Shown: positions 1 to 11,197 of the stretch, piece after piece
How the letters are laid out: the number at the start of each line of letters is the position of its first letter
Position numbering within the stretch: position 1 is the stretch's first letter
NCBI GenBank assembly: GCA_965214635.1
Contig: OZ243964.1
Span: 372,001 to 436,000, forward strand
Length of the DNA: 64,000 nucleotides
Source: Bin90 sp965214635
Lineage (GTDB): Bacteria; Chloroflexota; Dehalococcoidia; Lucifugimonadales; JADFKI01
Reading direction: 5' to 3'
Position numbers and translations under genes: made by a program
The notes under the pieces: model-generated
Seen by the model: only the letters and a program-made list of their open reading frames with translations
Databases searched by the model: none
Told to the model about the DNA's origin: nothing

Positions 1-2
1 GC

Positions 3-590
3 TATGGCAAGCGAGGGCGCGGCATCATATGGAAGATGACGGGCTTGTCAACGCTAGATGCGCTTGGCGGCGGCTTCACCGTTCGGAGCTTCATATCCTT
101 CTGGTTCGTGAGCCGCTTCGGAGTTGATCTGTTCTCCGTGTCGGGCATCTTCTTTGCGGCGCAGCTGCTGAATGTGGTGTCGGTTGCGCTTGCGGCGCCT
201 GTTGCAGGGCGCATCGGGCTGGTGAACACGATGGCATTCACGCAGGTGGCGGCGAACCTGCTGTTCATAGGTATGGCGTTCGCCGTCAATCTGTGGATGG
301 CGATCGTCTTCTTTCTGCTGCACGAAGTCTGCAATGATATGGATGTGCCAACGCGTCAATCCTACACGATGGCGATTGTTCCGCCGGAGTCGCGCACGGC
401 GATGGCGAGCCTGAACAACTTGGGGCGCAATGCGGCGCAGACGGTCAGCCCGTCGCTAGCGGGCATAATAGCGAGTTCGCTGTCGTTTGGCGCTCCGTTC
501 TTGGTGGGCGCTGCTACGAAGCTTGTGTACAATGCGCTGCTCCTGTGGATGTTTCGCGGAATCAAAGCGCCCGAGGAACTGCGGCGGTGA
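3..590 (+). CDS. MFS transporter, C-terminal part (5' end outside window)
   Basis: This is the C-terminal ~195 residues of a major facilitator superfamily permease. The reading frame is open to the left edge of the window, so the true start is not visible; the ATG at 36 is internal. Several hydrophobic segments separated by short charged loops are visible, and the pattern PTRQSYTMAIVPPESRTAMAS followed by NNLGRNAAQTVSPSLAG is typical of the loop and helices in the second half of MFS drug or sugar exporters. The protein acts in the inner membrane; its substrate cannot be read from this fragment. It is transcribed rightward and faces the leftward block that begins at 810. The 219 bases after it (591-809) show no gene. 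Confidence 0.75.
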   Translation, partial: YGKRGRGIIWKMTGLSTLDALGGGFTVRSFISFWFVSRFGVDLFSVSGIFFAAQLLNVVSVALAAPVAGRIGLVNTMAFTQVAANLLFIGMAFAVNLWMAIVFFLLHEVCNDMDVPTRQSYTMAIVPPESRTAMASLNNLGRNAAQTVSPSLAGIIASSLSFGAPFLVGAATKLVYNALLLWMFRGIKAPEELRR

Positions 591-809
591 TGGCTGCCAG
601 TTCCTGCCAAGCGCAATTCATGGCGAGCAACGAACATGAGCGCAGGGGGCAGGATGTCGAATAGTGTAAGTCTGACGATAGCTTGGTTTCGATGGGCGAT
701 CGGGTTTTGGGAGGATCAGATACGGGCGTGTTAGCAATATAGTCGGGCTTGCGCAGTCTGCTGCACGGGGAAAGGGCTGCTTGCCCGTATTAGGATGCGA
801 TTGGGCGTA

Positions 810-1547
810 CTAGGAGAATTCGGGGACATAGCCGGGGATGTCGGCATGGGGGCTTGCGTCGGCTAGGGCTTGGATCTGGGCAAGGCCCTTGCGCGTGTCG
901 CTGGCTACCTTCGCCTTGTCCGATATTCGCATGCGGTACTTGAACAGCCAGTAGGTGAACTCCTTGCATCTTGTCAGCGTCAGGCTGTCGATGCAATCGC
1001 TATAGCTCATATCGGCGCAGAAACTCGCCAGCAACTCTGAACGCGGGCTGCGATAGATGCGAACGAACGCCTCTTCGGAGAAGTCGTCTTGATACTGGTT
1101 GCCGTTGCTAATCTGACGCTTGTGGACTTCGCGCTCTGCTGCCAGCTGCAGTGCCTCTTCCACCACCACGCCGTAGAAGTAGTTCAGATAGCCGCGATGC
1201 TTGTGCACGCCCAGCAGCTCTTTGAACTGCACCGGGTCGAACCGCTGGGGAAGTCGCCCTGTGAACAGCAGTGCTTCGCGCTCATCTGAGGGGATTAGAT
1301 CGGCTGCGGCTTCGCAGAGACGCTCTGCCATTAGCAGCCAGTCGAAGGCTTCGCCGCAGATGAAGTAGTTGCGCTCGCGCCCGTCTATCGTCTCAGTCGG
1401 GACGCGCCATACTGCCATCGCTTGCAGCATCGCGATGGGCCAGTCGACACCCTCATGGAGCGCATCCAGCATCTGGCTGATGGGGTCGATGTCCACAGGT
1501 TCGGCGTGAGCGTCTTCTTGGATGTCAGTGTCTGTTATATCTTGCAA
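810..1547 (-). CDS. conserved protein of unknown function
   Basis: I do not recognise this 245-residue protein. It is soluble, with no signal peptide or membrane segment, an acidic N-terminus (MQDITDTDIQEDAHAEPVDI), a central WRVPTETIDGRERNYFICGEAFDWLLMA-type stretch and a basic C-terminal helix around KYRMRISDKAKVASDTRK. Its start overlaps the 3' end of polX by 23 bases on the same strand, so it is almost certainly translated from the polX transcript. That coupling hints at a DNA-related or co-expressed role, but nothing in the sequence shows an enzyme motif. The 5' end could also be a later start, though the upstream overlap favours the first ATG. Confidence 0.6.
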   Translation of the reverse strand: MQDITDTDIQEDAHAEPVDIDPISQMLDALHEGVDWPIAMLQAMAVWRVPTETIDGRERNYFICGEAFDWLLMAERLCEAAADLIPSDEREALLFTGRLPQRFDPVQFKELLGVHKHRGYLNYFYGVVVEEALQLAAEREVHKRQISNGNQYQDDFSEEAFVRIYRSPRSELLASFCADMSYSDCIDSLTLTRCKEFTYWLFKYRMRISDKAKVASDTRKGLAQIQALADASPHADIPGYVPEFS

Positions 1548-3291
1548 ACGCTCTCGTCCTTTCGCTTTTAGGCAGACTTATGAAATCTAGGAATTCGTGC
1601 GTGTGCATAGTGTTCAGGATGTGCTTGGGTTCGCACCAAGCGCGGCGAGCGGTGGCTGCGCCGAATCGGTGGTTGTCAAGTGCTTCCGTCCTGTGGGCAT
1701 CGGTGCTGATTACGAGGGGGACGCCAAGTTCACGGGCGCGGGCGGTGTGGCTGTCTTTGAGGTCTAGGCGCTCCGGGGATGCGTTGATCTCCATGGCTGT
1801 GCCGGTGTCTGCTGCTGCGCGGAACAGGGCTTCGTAGTCCGCTTGGACGGGCTGCCGCTCGCCGATTATGCGCGTGCTGAGGTGTCCTATGACATCCACA
1901 TATGGGTTACGCATTGCGGCGATGATGCGCTCGGTCATCGTGGTGGCGTCTTGTCCCATTGCGGAATGGACGGACGCTACCACCCAGTCGAGCCGTTCCA
2001 GTACCTCATCATTGTAGTCGAGCGAGCCGTCTGCGCGTATGTCCATCTCTGTGCCGCACAGCAGACGGATGCCGCCGATTTCGCTTTCCAGCTTGCGGAC
2101 CTGCGCCATATGCGCCTGCAGCCGCTCTATGCTAAGCCCATTGGCGATGCCGCGCCCAACGGAATGGTCGGTGATGGCTAGGTACTGCAAACCGCGTTCC
2201 TTGCCGGCGGCTACCATTGCCTCCATAGGGTCGCGCCCGTCGCTCCAATCGGTGTGGTCGTGCAGGTCGCCCTTGAGGTCAGACACTTCCACCAAGCGGG
2301 GGATGCGCCCTTCGAGAGCGAGTTTGACTTCGTTCGTGCCCTGTCGCAGCTCAGGCGGGATGTACTGCAAACCTAGCCGCGCATAGAGGGCCTGCTCGTC
2401 GGCGAACTCTTCGACAGCGTCGGTTGTCTTGTCCGTAATGCCGTATTCGTTGAGCGAAAGCCCGAGTGCGTTTGCCCTGTCGCGCATCAGGATGTTGTGT
2501 TGGAGGTTGCCGGAGAAGTATTGCAGCAGCGCCCCGAAATGCTGGTCGTGAACCACGCGCAGGTCAACCTGTATGCCGTCGGTGAGATATACGGACGCCT
2601 TCGTGTCTCCGTGTCCCAGCACATCGGCGATATTGGGCATAGCGACAAGGGCGTCTAGGGGTTCGGTGGGGGTGCTTGCCGTGCACACGAGGTCTATGTC
2701 GCCGATGGTCTCTTCGAAGCGGCGGATGCTGCCGCCGGGCTGGATGCGGCGGATGGCAGGGCACTGCGATGTGAGCGCTGCGATGAGCCTGTCGCAGATG
2801 GGCATTGCGCGGGCGATGGGCATGCGCTTGGACTTCGTGCGCTGGAACTGTATCTGCCGGGCGATGTTCTCTGCGGTCTTTTTGCCCAGTCGTGGCAGCG
2901 CCGCTAGCCTGCCGTCCTCGATGACCGCTTCCAGCTCGTCTATCTGCGTTACGCCGAGTTCCTGCCATAAGCGGCGCACGGTCTTGGGTCCGAGGCCGGG
3001 TATCTGCATTACTTCGGTGATGCCGTGCGGGAACTCCGCTCTGAGGCGGTCGTAGTATGTGAGCGAGTTGGTATCCACCATCTCGGCAATCTTGCTGGAT
3101 ATTGCCTTGCCGATGCCGGGGATTTTCTGCAGGTCGTCGCCTTGCCGCAGCATGGCGTCAAGCTCGGTGGGTAGGCGCTCGATGGTGCGGGCGGCGCGGC
3201 GGTATGCGCGGATGGTGAAGACCTTTTCGCCCTTCATTTCCAGTAGGTCGGCGATGTTCTCGAAGATTTCGGAGATTTGTGCGTTGTTCAT
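1525..3291 (-). CDS. polX: DNA polymerase/3'-5' exonuclease PolX
   Basis: This 588-residue protein matches the length and order of bacterial family X polymerases, which fill short gaps in base-excision and end-joining repair. The N-terminal part carries a helix-hairpin-helix segment (LQKIPGIGKAISSKIAEM, then IPGLGPKTVRRLWQEL). The nucleotidyltransferase core contains GGSIRRFEETIGDIDLVC with the metal-binding DID aspartates. The C-terminal PHP domain begins with DLHDHTDWSDGRD and ends with ISTDAHR, supplying metal-binding His and Asp residues for 3'-5' exonuclease activity. The ATG at 3291 begins MNNAQISEIFENIADLLE, the usual start of the family. It sits 63 bases downstream of the sensor-like membrane gene and is followed by an overlapping unknown gene. 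Confidence 0.95.
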   Translation of the reverse strand: MNNAQISEIFENIADLLEMKGEKVFTIRAYRRAARTIERLPTELDAMLRQGDDLQKIPGIGKAISSKIAEMVDTNSLTYYDRLRAEFPHGITEVMQIPGLGPKTVRRLWQELGVTQIDELEAVIEDGRLAALPRLGKKTAENIARQIQFQRTKSKRMPIARAMPICDRLIAALTSQCPAIRRIQPGGSIRRFEETIGDIDLVCTASTPTEPLDALVAMPNIADVLGHGDTKASVYLTDGIQVDLRVVHDQHFGALLQYFSGNLQHNILMRDRANALGLSLNEYGITDKTTDAVEEFADEQALYARLGLQYIPPELRQGTNEVKLALEGRIPRLVEVSDLKGDLHDHTDWSDGRDPMEAMVAAGKERGLQYLAITDHSVGRGIANGLSIERLQAHMAQVRKLESEIGGIRLLCGTEMDIRADGSLDYNDEVLERLDWVVASVHSAMGQDATTMTERIIAAMRNPYVDVIGHLSTRIIGERQPVQADYEALFRAAADTGTAMEINASPERLDLKDSHTARARELGVPLVISTDAHRTEALDNHRFGAATARRAWCEPKHILNTMHTHEFLDFISLPKSERTRAFARYNRH

Positions 3292-3354
3292 TGCTGAAAG
3301 TCCGTGATGTGCGTCATCGGTTGCGGTTAAGGGACGGGCAGAAAGCGGAGCAAA

Positions 3355-4188
3355 TCAGGGCTGACGCCCCGCCGTGTGCTCCCGCACGGGTGTGCTGCCT
3401 CTTCGTATGCGAGACGATATGAGTCGCATCAGCCTACGCATCCTTACGATGAATGAAGTCATCGAGAACAGTGCAAGCAGGATTGCCAAAGTGGTCGTTG
3501 TGGCTAACCCAAGGATGAGCTGCCGCTCTCTTTCGTGATGAGCCGCAAGGTCTTGCGCCGTCCTGTCGTCTATAGCTTTGAAGAACTTTTGCAGAGGACG
3601 CATAATGCGCTCTTTGGCTGCGTGGTATTCCGGGCTGTGAAGCAGCATTCGGGCGAGTTCGGGATTGGGTTCGCCCCTAACCGTGTAGTTGCCGAATTCG
3701 TCCTTATAGAAGCCTATCATCGCATTCAGCGCTTCGGTTTCCAAATTCACGAGGTCGTTTGATTCGTCTTCGGACTCTTGCAGCAGGGCTATTTCGGCGT
3801 CGGTGAAGCCGGCTTCTTGCATTAGCGTTCTCAATGGCACGGGATCAGTGAACGCTCCCGGCCTTTCGTGCGTTGCCACAACGAAGTCCCAGTAGATGCT
3901 GTGATAATTTTCCGGACGAGGCGCTTCGCCGTTTCTGATGTCCAGTATCTCATTGAAATAATGGACATAGCGCGGGTCGGAAGTTACTGCATATGTCCTC
4001 ACCATACGGGTCAGGTCGTCGGAGCTTTGCCGCAGTTCGTCCGCCAAGAGGTATGATTGATACCGCTGCACCTCTTGGTTGGCGATGGTGAGGTCATTTC
4101 TGATAACCATAAACGCCAGAATTAGAGTAACTATTTCAAGAAAAATAACGACGACGGAGACGATGAGATGCAGATTTCTGATAATCAT
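3355..4188 (-). CDS. membrane sensor-like protein without an output domain
   Basis: The 277-residue protein has one hydrophobic helix near the N-terminus (LHLIVSVVVIFLEIVTLILAF), about 200 residues of predicted extracytoplasmic helical domain, and a second membrane helix (LGLATTTTLAILLALFSM) before a short basic tail. The external part (LADELRQSSDDLTRMVRTYAV, then the YVHYFNEILDIRNGEAPRP pattern) is characteristic of the ligand-binding region in front of chemoreceptors, adenylate cyclases and hybrid sensor kinases. Here no HAMP, kinase, cyclase or methyl-accepting domain follows; the frame ends in TGA at 3355. The ATG at 4188 was chosen because a longer frame would run into secA and add a non-homologous basic stretch. 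It lies 34 bases after secA. It may signal through a separate partner protein or be a truncated receptor. Confidence 0.7.
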   Translation of the reverse strand: MIIRNLHLIVSVVVIFLEIVTLILAFMVIRNDLTIANQEVQRYQSYLLADELRQSSDDLTRMVRTYAVTSDPRYVHYFNEILDIRNGEAPRPENYHSIYWDFVVATHERPGAFTDPVPLRTLMQEAGFTDAEIALLQESEDESNDLVNLETEALNAMIGFYKDEFGNYTVRGEPNPELARMLLHSPEYHAAKERIMRPLQKFFKAIDDRTAQDLAAHHERERQLILGLATTTTLAILLALFSMTSFIVRMRRLMRLISSRIRRGSTPVREHTAGRQP

Positions 4189-4222
4189 TTCGTTCTCCGC
4201 GGGATGATACGGCGGATTTTCG

Positions 4223-6859
<2,637 letters not shown>

Positions 6860-6914
6860 ATGGGCTTGTCCCCCCGTTGGTGCGTTCCATAGTCAGTCCA
6901 CCTGCATTTTCCAT

Positions 6915-6940
6915 ATTATAACGCATTTTTCAGAAAATGC
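6915..6940 (-). promoter_or_regulatory. putative secA promoter -10 and overlapping palindrome
   Basis: On the minus strand a perfect TATAAT (6915-6920) lies 55 bases upstream of the secA start. Directly upstream, 6923-6940 is a palindrome with 7-base arms GCATTTT and AAAATGC around a 4-base centre. It covers the spacer up to the expected -35 position, where no good TTGACA match is seen. The placement is that of an operator for a regulator that blocks or activates this promoter. The assignment rests on sequence pattern only. Confidence 0.45.
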
Positions 6941-6997
6941 ATTCGCTGAAAGTGCGTGTAGCGGGTAGGGAATACAGGCGAGTGAGTATGGACGGGA

Positions 6998-7031
6998 GCA
7001 ACCGCCGAGAATGGGGATGTGCGGCGGTTGC
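6998..7031 (-). terminator. stem-loop downstream of prs
   Basis: A perfect 10-bp inverted repeat (GCAACCGCCG at 6998-7007, CGGCGGTTGC at 7022-7031) lies just after the prs stop codon. No T-run follows in the direction of prs transcription, so it is a weak or factor-assisted terminator, or a 3'-end stabilising stem. Confidence 0.45.
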
Positions 7032-7041
7032 CGATGGAAGA

Positions 7042-8004
7042 TTACGCCCTGTCCTCGTTGAACATTGCGCCGACCGACTTGCCGCTGTGGATGCGGTAGA
7101 TGGCTTCGCCGAGTAGGGGCGCTACGGACACAACGCGCGTCTTAGATCGACACTTGTATGGGGGCAACGGCAGCGAATCTGTTACGATTAGTTCCTTGAG
7201 ACGGCTAGTTTCCAGCTTTGTTGCAGCCTCACCCGCTAGCACTGCGTGTGCGGCGTAGCAGTAGATGTCGCGCGCGCCATGGGCGTGGATGGTCTCGGCG
7301 GTGGCGATGACGGTGCCGCCGGTACCGATCTCATCGTCCACGATGACGGCGGTCTTGTCGCGGACATCGCCGATGAGCGTTGCAGCTTCTACGCGCTCTT
7401 GGTTGCCTATGCGAACCTTCTCCACGATGGCGAGCGGGGCATCTAGCCTGTACGCCATATTGCGTGCGCGCTTGGCGTCGCCGGCGTCCGTCGCCACCAC
7501 TACGATGTTGTTTTCCACATTTTTCTCGTGGAAGTGTTGGGATAGCAGCGGAATTGCTGTCAGTTCGTCCAACGGGATGTTGAAGAAGCCTTGTATCTGA
7601 CCGGCGTGGAGTTCCAGGGTCAGAACGCGGTCTGCGCCGGCGGTTTCTATGAGATTGGCGAGCAGGCGGGCGGTGATGGGGACGCGGGGCTGGTCTTTCT
7701 TGTCGCTGCGAGCGTATGCATAATAAGGAATGACAGCGGTAACGCGCCCGGCGGATGCGCGCTTTACGGCGTCAATCATAATCAGCAGTTCCATGATGCT
7801 GTCGTTCACTGGATAGGCGATAGGCTGTACGAGGAATATGTCCTGCTGGCGCACATTTTCCAGAATCCTAACGAAGGTATTGTCGTTGCTGAACTTGAAC
7901 ACCTCGCAAGCGCCGAGCGCGATGCCAAGATAATCGCAGATGCTCTTCGCCAAACTGCGATGCGCATTGCCGCTGAACACTTTGAGGTCTTCATAAAGGG
8001 CCAT
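7042..8004 (-). CDS. prs: ribose-phosphate pyrophosphokinase
   Basis: This enzyme makes PRPP from ribose 5-phosphate and ATP for nucleotide, histidine and tryptophan synthesis. The 320-residue form starting MALYEDLKVFSGNAHRSLA has the usual family length. The catalytic region is visible as AVIPYYAYARSDKKDQPRVPI, and the PRPP-binding loop as AVIVDDEIGTGGTVIATAETI. I place the start at the ATG at 8004, which has a GGGGGA ribosome-binding sequence, rather than at the in-frame ATGs further upstream (8034, 8130), which add a non-conserved leader. A TACAAT -10-like hexamer sits at 8074-8079 on the same strand. The gene precedes secA, separated by a stem-loop and a promoter-like region, so the two are probably separate transcription units. 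Confidence 0.95.
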   Translation of the reverse strand: MALYEDLKVFSGNAHRSLAKSICDYLGIALGACEVFKFSNDNTFVRILENVRQQDIFLVQPIAYPVNDSIMELLIMIDAVKRASAGRVTAVIPYYAYARSDKKDQPRVPITARLLANLIETAGADRVLTLELHAGQIQGFFNIPLDELTAIPLLSQHFHEKNVENNIVVVATDAGDAKRARNMAYRLDAPLAIVEKVRIGNQERVEAATLIGDVRDKTAVIVDDEIGTGGTVIATAETIHAHGARDIYCYAAHAVLAGEAATKLETSRLKELIVTDSLPLPPYKCRSKTRVVSVAPLLGEAIYRIHSGKSVGAMFNEDRA

Positions 8005-8209
8005 TGCATTCCCCCGAGCGCGGTTGTTGTTCATCGCGTCCGCCTGTTTCTTGGATGGAATGGATAGGGAATTATTGTAACATAGGCTCATATGGCTCAT
8101 ACGAGGATTTGTAGGCATACATATAGGCATGTGTTGGGCGGCATTGATGCCAATATAGCCAATGTACTGGAATTATCCCCTCCAAATCGTCTTAATCGTC
8201 TCAGAACGG

Positions 8210-8238
8210 ATGACACCCCGCCGCAGGCAAGGTACAAT
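8210..8238 (+). promoter_or_regulatory. sigma70-type promoter of tRNA-Gly
   Basis: ATGACA (8210-8215) and TACAAT (8233-8238) are separated by 17 bases and lie 11 bases before the 5' end of the tRNA-Gly gene. The match to the bacterial housekeeping consensus and the placement support this as the tRNA promoter. Confidence 0.7.
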
Positions 8239-8249
8239 GGAATGACCGA

Positions 8250-8323
8250 GCGGGCGTAGCTTAGTGGTAAAGCCCCAGCCTTCCAAGCTGGCTACGTGGG
8301 TTCGATCCCCATCGCCCGCTCCA
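8250..8323 (+). tRNA. tRNA-Gly(TCC)
   Basis: The sequence folds as a cloverleaf. The acceptor stem GCGGGCG (8250-8256) pairs with CGCCCGC (8313-8319), the T arm contains GGTTCGATCC, and the anticodon stem is CCAGC/GCTGG. The 7-base loop is CTTCCAA with anticodon TCC at 8282-8284, reading GGA codons. The discriminator base is T at 8320 and the 3' CCA (8321-8323) is encoded in the DNA. Confidence 0.95.
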
Positions 8324-8481
8324 TTTGCCTGCATTTTCCCCGTCCGTGCTGTTCTCCGCGTTGGCATAGCGGCAGTGGTACGCTGATGGCGGCACGCTGC
8401 CTGACGCAAGCCGGTGAGCAAGGAAATTGAAAGATGTTTTCGTTGCTCGTTGCTTTTTAGAGGATTCTGACATCGGCGGCG

Positions 8482-8529
8482 TACACCAATCGGACGAATA
8501 GACGCAAGTCTATTCGTCCGATTGGTGTA
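8482..8529 (+). repeat. perfect 22-bp hairpin with GCAA tetraloop
   Basis: In the 313-base gap between tRNA-Gly and the cadherin-type gene, 8482-8503 and 8508-8529 are perfect reverse complements over 22 bases, enclosing the tetraloop GCAA. No T-run follows either arm, which argues against an ordinary Rho-independent terminator. A GNRA loop closing a long stem is the form expected for a stable RNA hairpin. The rest of the gap shows no gene. Confidence 0.8.
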
Positions 8530-8636
8530 ACTTAATATGACGCTATAACGCTTGACTCTCGACGAGCTGGTGCAGTAGGCGATTACAGTCGTTTATTGAT
8601 AAGAACTAACAGGTTATATGAAGAGGAGATGAAATA

Positions 8637-10898
8637 ATGCTCGGAACCTTACGCAATAGACCTCTTGGAGCTGCGTTTGTCGCAGTGGTGGCGCTGCTGA
8701 TGGTGACGCTGGCAATGGTTATGCTAACCTCGCCCGCATTCACCCAGGAAGGCACACCAGTCCAAATTACTATAGAAGGCCCCACTGCTGTCTCGATTGA
8801 TGAAAACACTGTGGGGTTAATTGGCGCATATAGGGCTTTAGTTGACAGCGGCGAGAATCTCGAATTACGACTCTCTCTCATTGGGGAGGACGCCGACGAA
8901 TTCTTCTTCAACCAAGGTGACGGATCGGTTACCAACAAACGGGGCTTTGACTTTGAGAATTCAGATGACAAGTCTCTGAGTTTCACCTTTACTGCCACCG
9001 CCGGCGGGGTCACCGCCACCAAGGATGTTACGGTTACTGTGAGGGACAAAAACGACCGTCCGCGATTCGCCGCAGATGTGTTTACATGCCAAGTTCGCGA
9101 GCAAGCCGTGCAAGGCACTTCGCTGCCCTGTAATGTGAGCGCCACAGACCAAGACGACGCCACCCTGACCTATTCCCTGTCCGATAGCCGCAGGGGAGGG
9201 TACTTTGACATAGACCCGAATACGGGCGCGATTACGGTCTCCGAGGACGGCAGTGGCAAGCTTGACTTCGATGATGAAGAAAATCGCGAATTCAACCTGT
9301 CTGTCTATGTCAGTGATGGTGAAGACATAGATGGCAACTCCGCCGCAACAGAAGTTGACGATTGGGCGACCATCCGCATTAGCGTGACTGAGGTCACCAT
9401 CGAAGCTCCCACACTGGGTCTCAGGACTAACTTGGACGAATACAAGGCTGTGTATGTCTTCTGGAGTACCCCTCTGTCTGTGGTAAAGCAGTACCGATTG
9501 CAGTACCGCGCCGTGGGCAAGACGGAATGGCAAGATCATGACCTCGCAGCAGAAGGCGCCATACAGCAACACGCCGGCCTTCGCAGATACTACGCTCGTA
9601 TCGCCGGGCTATATGCTGACACGGAGTACGAGATCCAGTGGCGTATTGGCGATGCTGGCAGCTGGATTGCCGGCCCCAACACGGTTACAACTAGTGCGAA
9701 GGCGAACACCCCGGCGCGGATCACCAATTCGTTCACCCGCCCAATGACCATCGCAGAGTATGCCGATCCTAATGGTGCTTCGGCATATGTCACATGGGGG
9801 GACATACGCGGCGAAGAAGGGGAAGGAGACGATCTTGACCAGAACGATATGCAGTACTGGTTGGAATGCACCGACGACCACAGTGAGGCACTTAATGTGC
9901 CTAACATCTGGCCTGGTCCCGCTGTCGACGACCCCGACTGCCCCTTCGCTGTGGAGTTGAACGGGTACTCCGATGCCCGGATCAAAATCACAGAGAGTTT
10001 GGACTACGAAGCCGCCTCATCCTACAAGGTAACACTGAGGGTGTCCGACGGTAGGAACAGCAACGGTGCCGAAGATTGGACGGCTGACGACTCTCACGAG
10101 AACTTCACCATATCGGTTACTGATGTCATTGAGGCTCCGGAGCCGCCTGTGTTGAGGGCAACGGTGCTAAGCCCCACCAGCGTCCAGCTGGATTGGGACA
10201 CGCCCGCAGACAACACCGAACCCATAGTCTACTACCGTGTCCTGTATGCGGAAGTTAACGCAGATAAGATGGGGCGGGATCTCAGGAAAATCACGGGTAA
10301 CTCTGTGGTCATAGAGAACCTCACGACGGGAACGACCTATAAGTTCCAGGGTGTCGCCGTCTCGAGACCCTACAATTCCAGTGGTTTCAGCGAAAGAGGC
10401 CCGATAGTTACCGCAACGGTAGGAACACCTTCGCCGACACCAACACCCGAGCCAACGGCGACACCGACGCCAACACCAACGCCTGTGCCAACGGCGACAC
10501 CGACCGCAACGCCCGAACCGACGGCGACACCAACGCCTGTGCCAACGGCGACACCAACCGCGACGCCCGAGCCAACCGCAACGCCTGAGCCGACACCGAC
10601 GCCCGGGCCGGTCTCAGAGAAACCCGGAAATCCGAGGAATCTGACCGCCACTAGTGGCACCAACGGCATAACCTTATCCTGGGACCCACCCACCTCAGGC
10701 GGCGCAGTTTCCAGCTACGAAGTTGAATATCGCGTCAGTGGTTCTTCGTCGCGTACTAAGTTTGAGGTTGATGGCAACACAGCCAGCACCGAGATTACCG
10801 GACTGACTTCCGGAACAAGGTACATATTCAAGTTTAGGGCACTAAACGCACTTGGTCACAGCAGCTGGGAGAGGGTCACGCACACCTTCAGTCCCTGA
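8637..10898 (+). CDS. secreted cadherin-like/fibronectin type III protein with Pro-Thr linker
   Basis: This 753-residue exported protein begins with a signal peptide (hydrophobic AAFVAVVALLMVTLAMVML, cleavage probably near PAFTQEG). Two cadherin-like repeats follow at about residues 40-255, with the calcium-type DKNDRPRF and NSAATEVDDWATIRISVTEV ends. A fibronectin type III domain (about 258-350), another cadherin-like stretch (about 360-495, ending ENFTISVTDV) and a second FN3 (about 500-598) come next. A low-complexity PTPTPEPTATPTP linker (about 600-660) and a third FN3 complete the protein. No C-terminal anchor is visible, so it is probably secreted or loosely attached. The start ATG has a GAGGAG ribosome-binding site. 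A strong terminator follows. A role in adhesion or sugar/protein binding is likely but unproven. Confidence 0.8.
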   Translation: MLGTLRNRPLGAAFVAVVALLMVTLAMVMLTSPAFTQEGTPVQITIEGPTAVSIDENTVGLIGAYRALVDSGENLELRLSLIGEDADEFFFNQGDGSVTNKRGFDFENSDDKSLSFTFTATAGGVTATKDVTVTVRDKNDRPRFAADVFTCQVREQAVQGTSLPCNVSATDQDDATLTYSLSDSRRGGYFDIDPNTGAITVSEDGSGKLDFDDEENREFNLSVYVSDGEDIDGNSAATEVDDWATIRISVTEVTIEAPTLGLRTNLDEYKAVYVFWSTPLSVVKQYRLQYRAVGKTEWQDHDLAAEGAIQQHAGLRRYYARIAGLYADTEYEIQWRIGDAGSWIAGPNTVTTSAKANTPARITNSFTRPMTIAEYADPNGASAYVTWGDIRGEEGEGDDLDQNDMQYWLECTDDHSEALNVPNIWPGPAVDDPDCPFAVELNGYSDARIKITESLDYEAASSYKVTLRVSDGRNSNGAEDWTADDSHENFTISVTDVIEAPEPPVLRATVLSPTSVQLDWDTPADNTEPIVYYRVLYAEVNADKMGRDLRKITGNSVVIENLTTGTTYKFQGVAVSRPYNSSGFSERGPIVTATVGTPSPTPTPEPTATPTPTPTPVPTATPTATPEPTATPTPVPTATPTATPEPTATPEPTPTPGPVSEKPGNPRNLTATSGTNGITLSWDPPTSGGAVSSYEVEYRVSGSSSRTKFEVDGNTASTEITGLTSGTRYIFKFRALNALGHSSWERVTHTFSP
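10434..10610 (+). repeat. in-frame Pro-Thr coding repeats
   Basis: This stretch inside the secreted protein gene is built from short direct repeats of codons for P-T-P, P-E-P-T-A-T and P-V-P-T-A-T. A unit of about 54 bases is nearly duplicated around 10478-10585. It encodes a flexible linker, likely exposed and possibly glycosylated, between two FN3 domains. Repeat number is likely to vary between strains by slippage. Confidence 0.75.
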
Positions 10899-10941
10899 CC
10901 GCAGTAGGGTAGCGAATACCGCGGCAATTCTGTAGCTGCGG

Positions 10942-10983
10942 ACGGGGAGCGAGGACAAAAACCTCGCTCCCCGTTTTTGTTTT
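10942..10983 (+). terminator. Rho-independent terminator
   Basis: A 13-bp GC-rich perfect stem (10942-10954 with 10962-10974) around a 7-base A-rich loop is followed by TTTTTGTTTT. It lies 43 bases after the stop of the secreted protein gene. The A-rich loop bases also allow some termination in the opposite direction. Confidence 0.92.
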
Positions 10984-11197
10984 GCGATGGCACAGCGATT
11001 CTGGAGAGTGCTGCGCCCCTTGTCCCATCGTCCCATCTCAATCCTTGCTGCTTGCTGCCTAACTCTGAACTCATAAAGCGTAGAGCGTAGCAGTGTGTTA
11101 AAATCCGAGTGCGCTCTTGAAGCGAAGAAATCGTTGTGGGCAGCGGATGCGCTGATCCTGCCAAGTATGATGCAATTAAGTAAAGAGGTTTTCACAG

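Noticed and set aside
10434..10610. Repeats that might look like a CRISPR array
   Set aside because: They are in-frame Pro-Thr codons without equal spacers.
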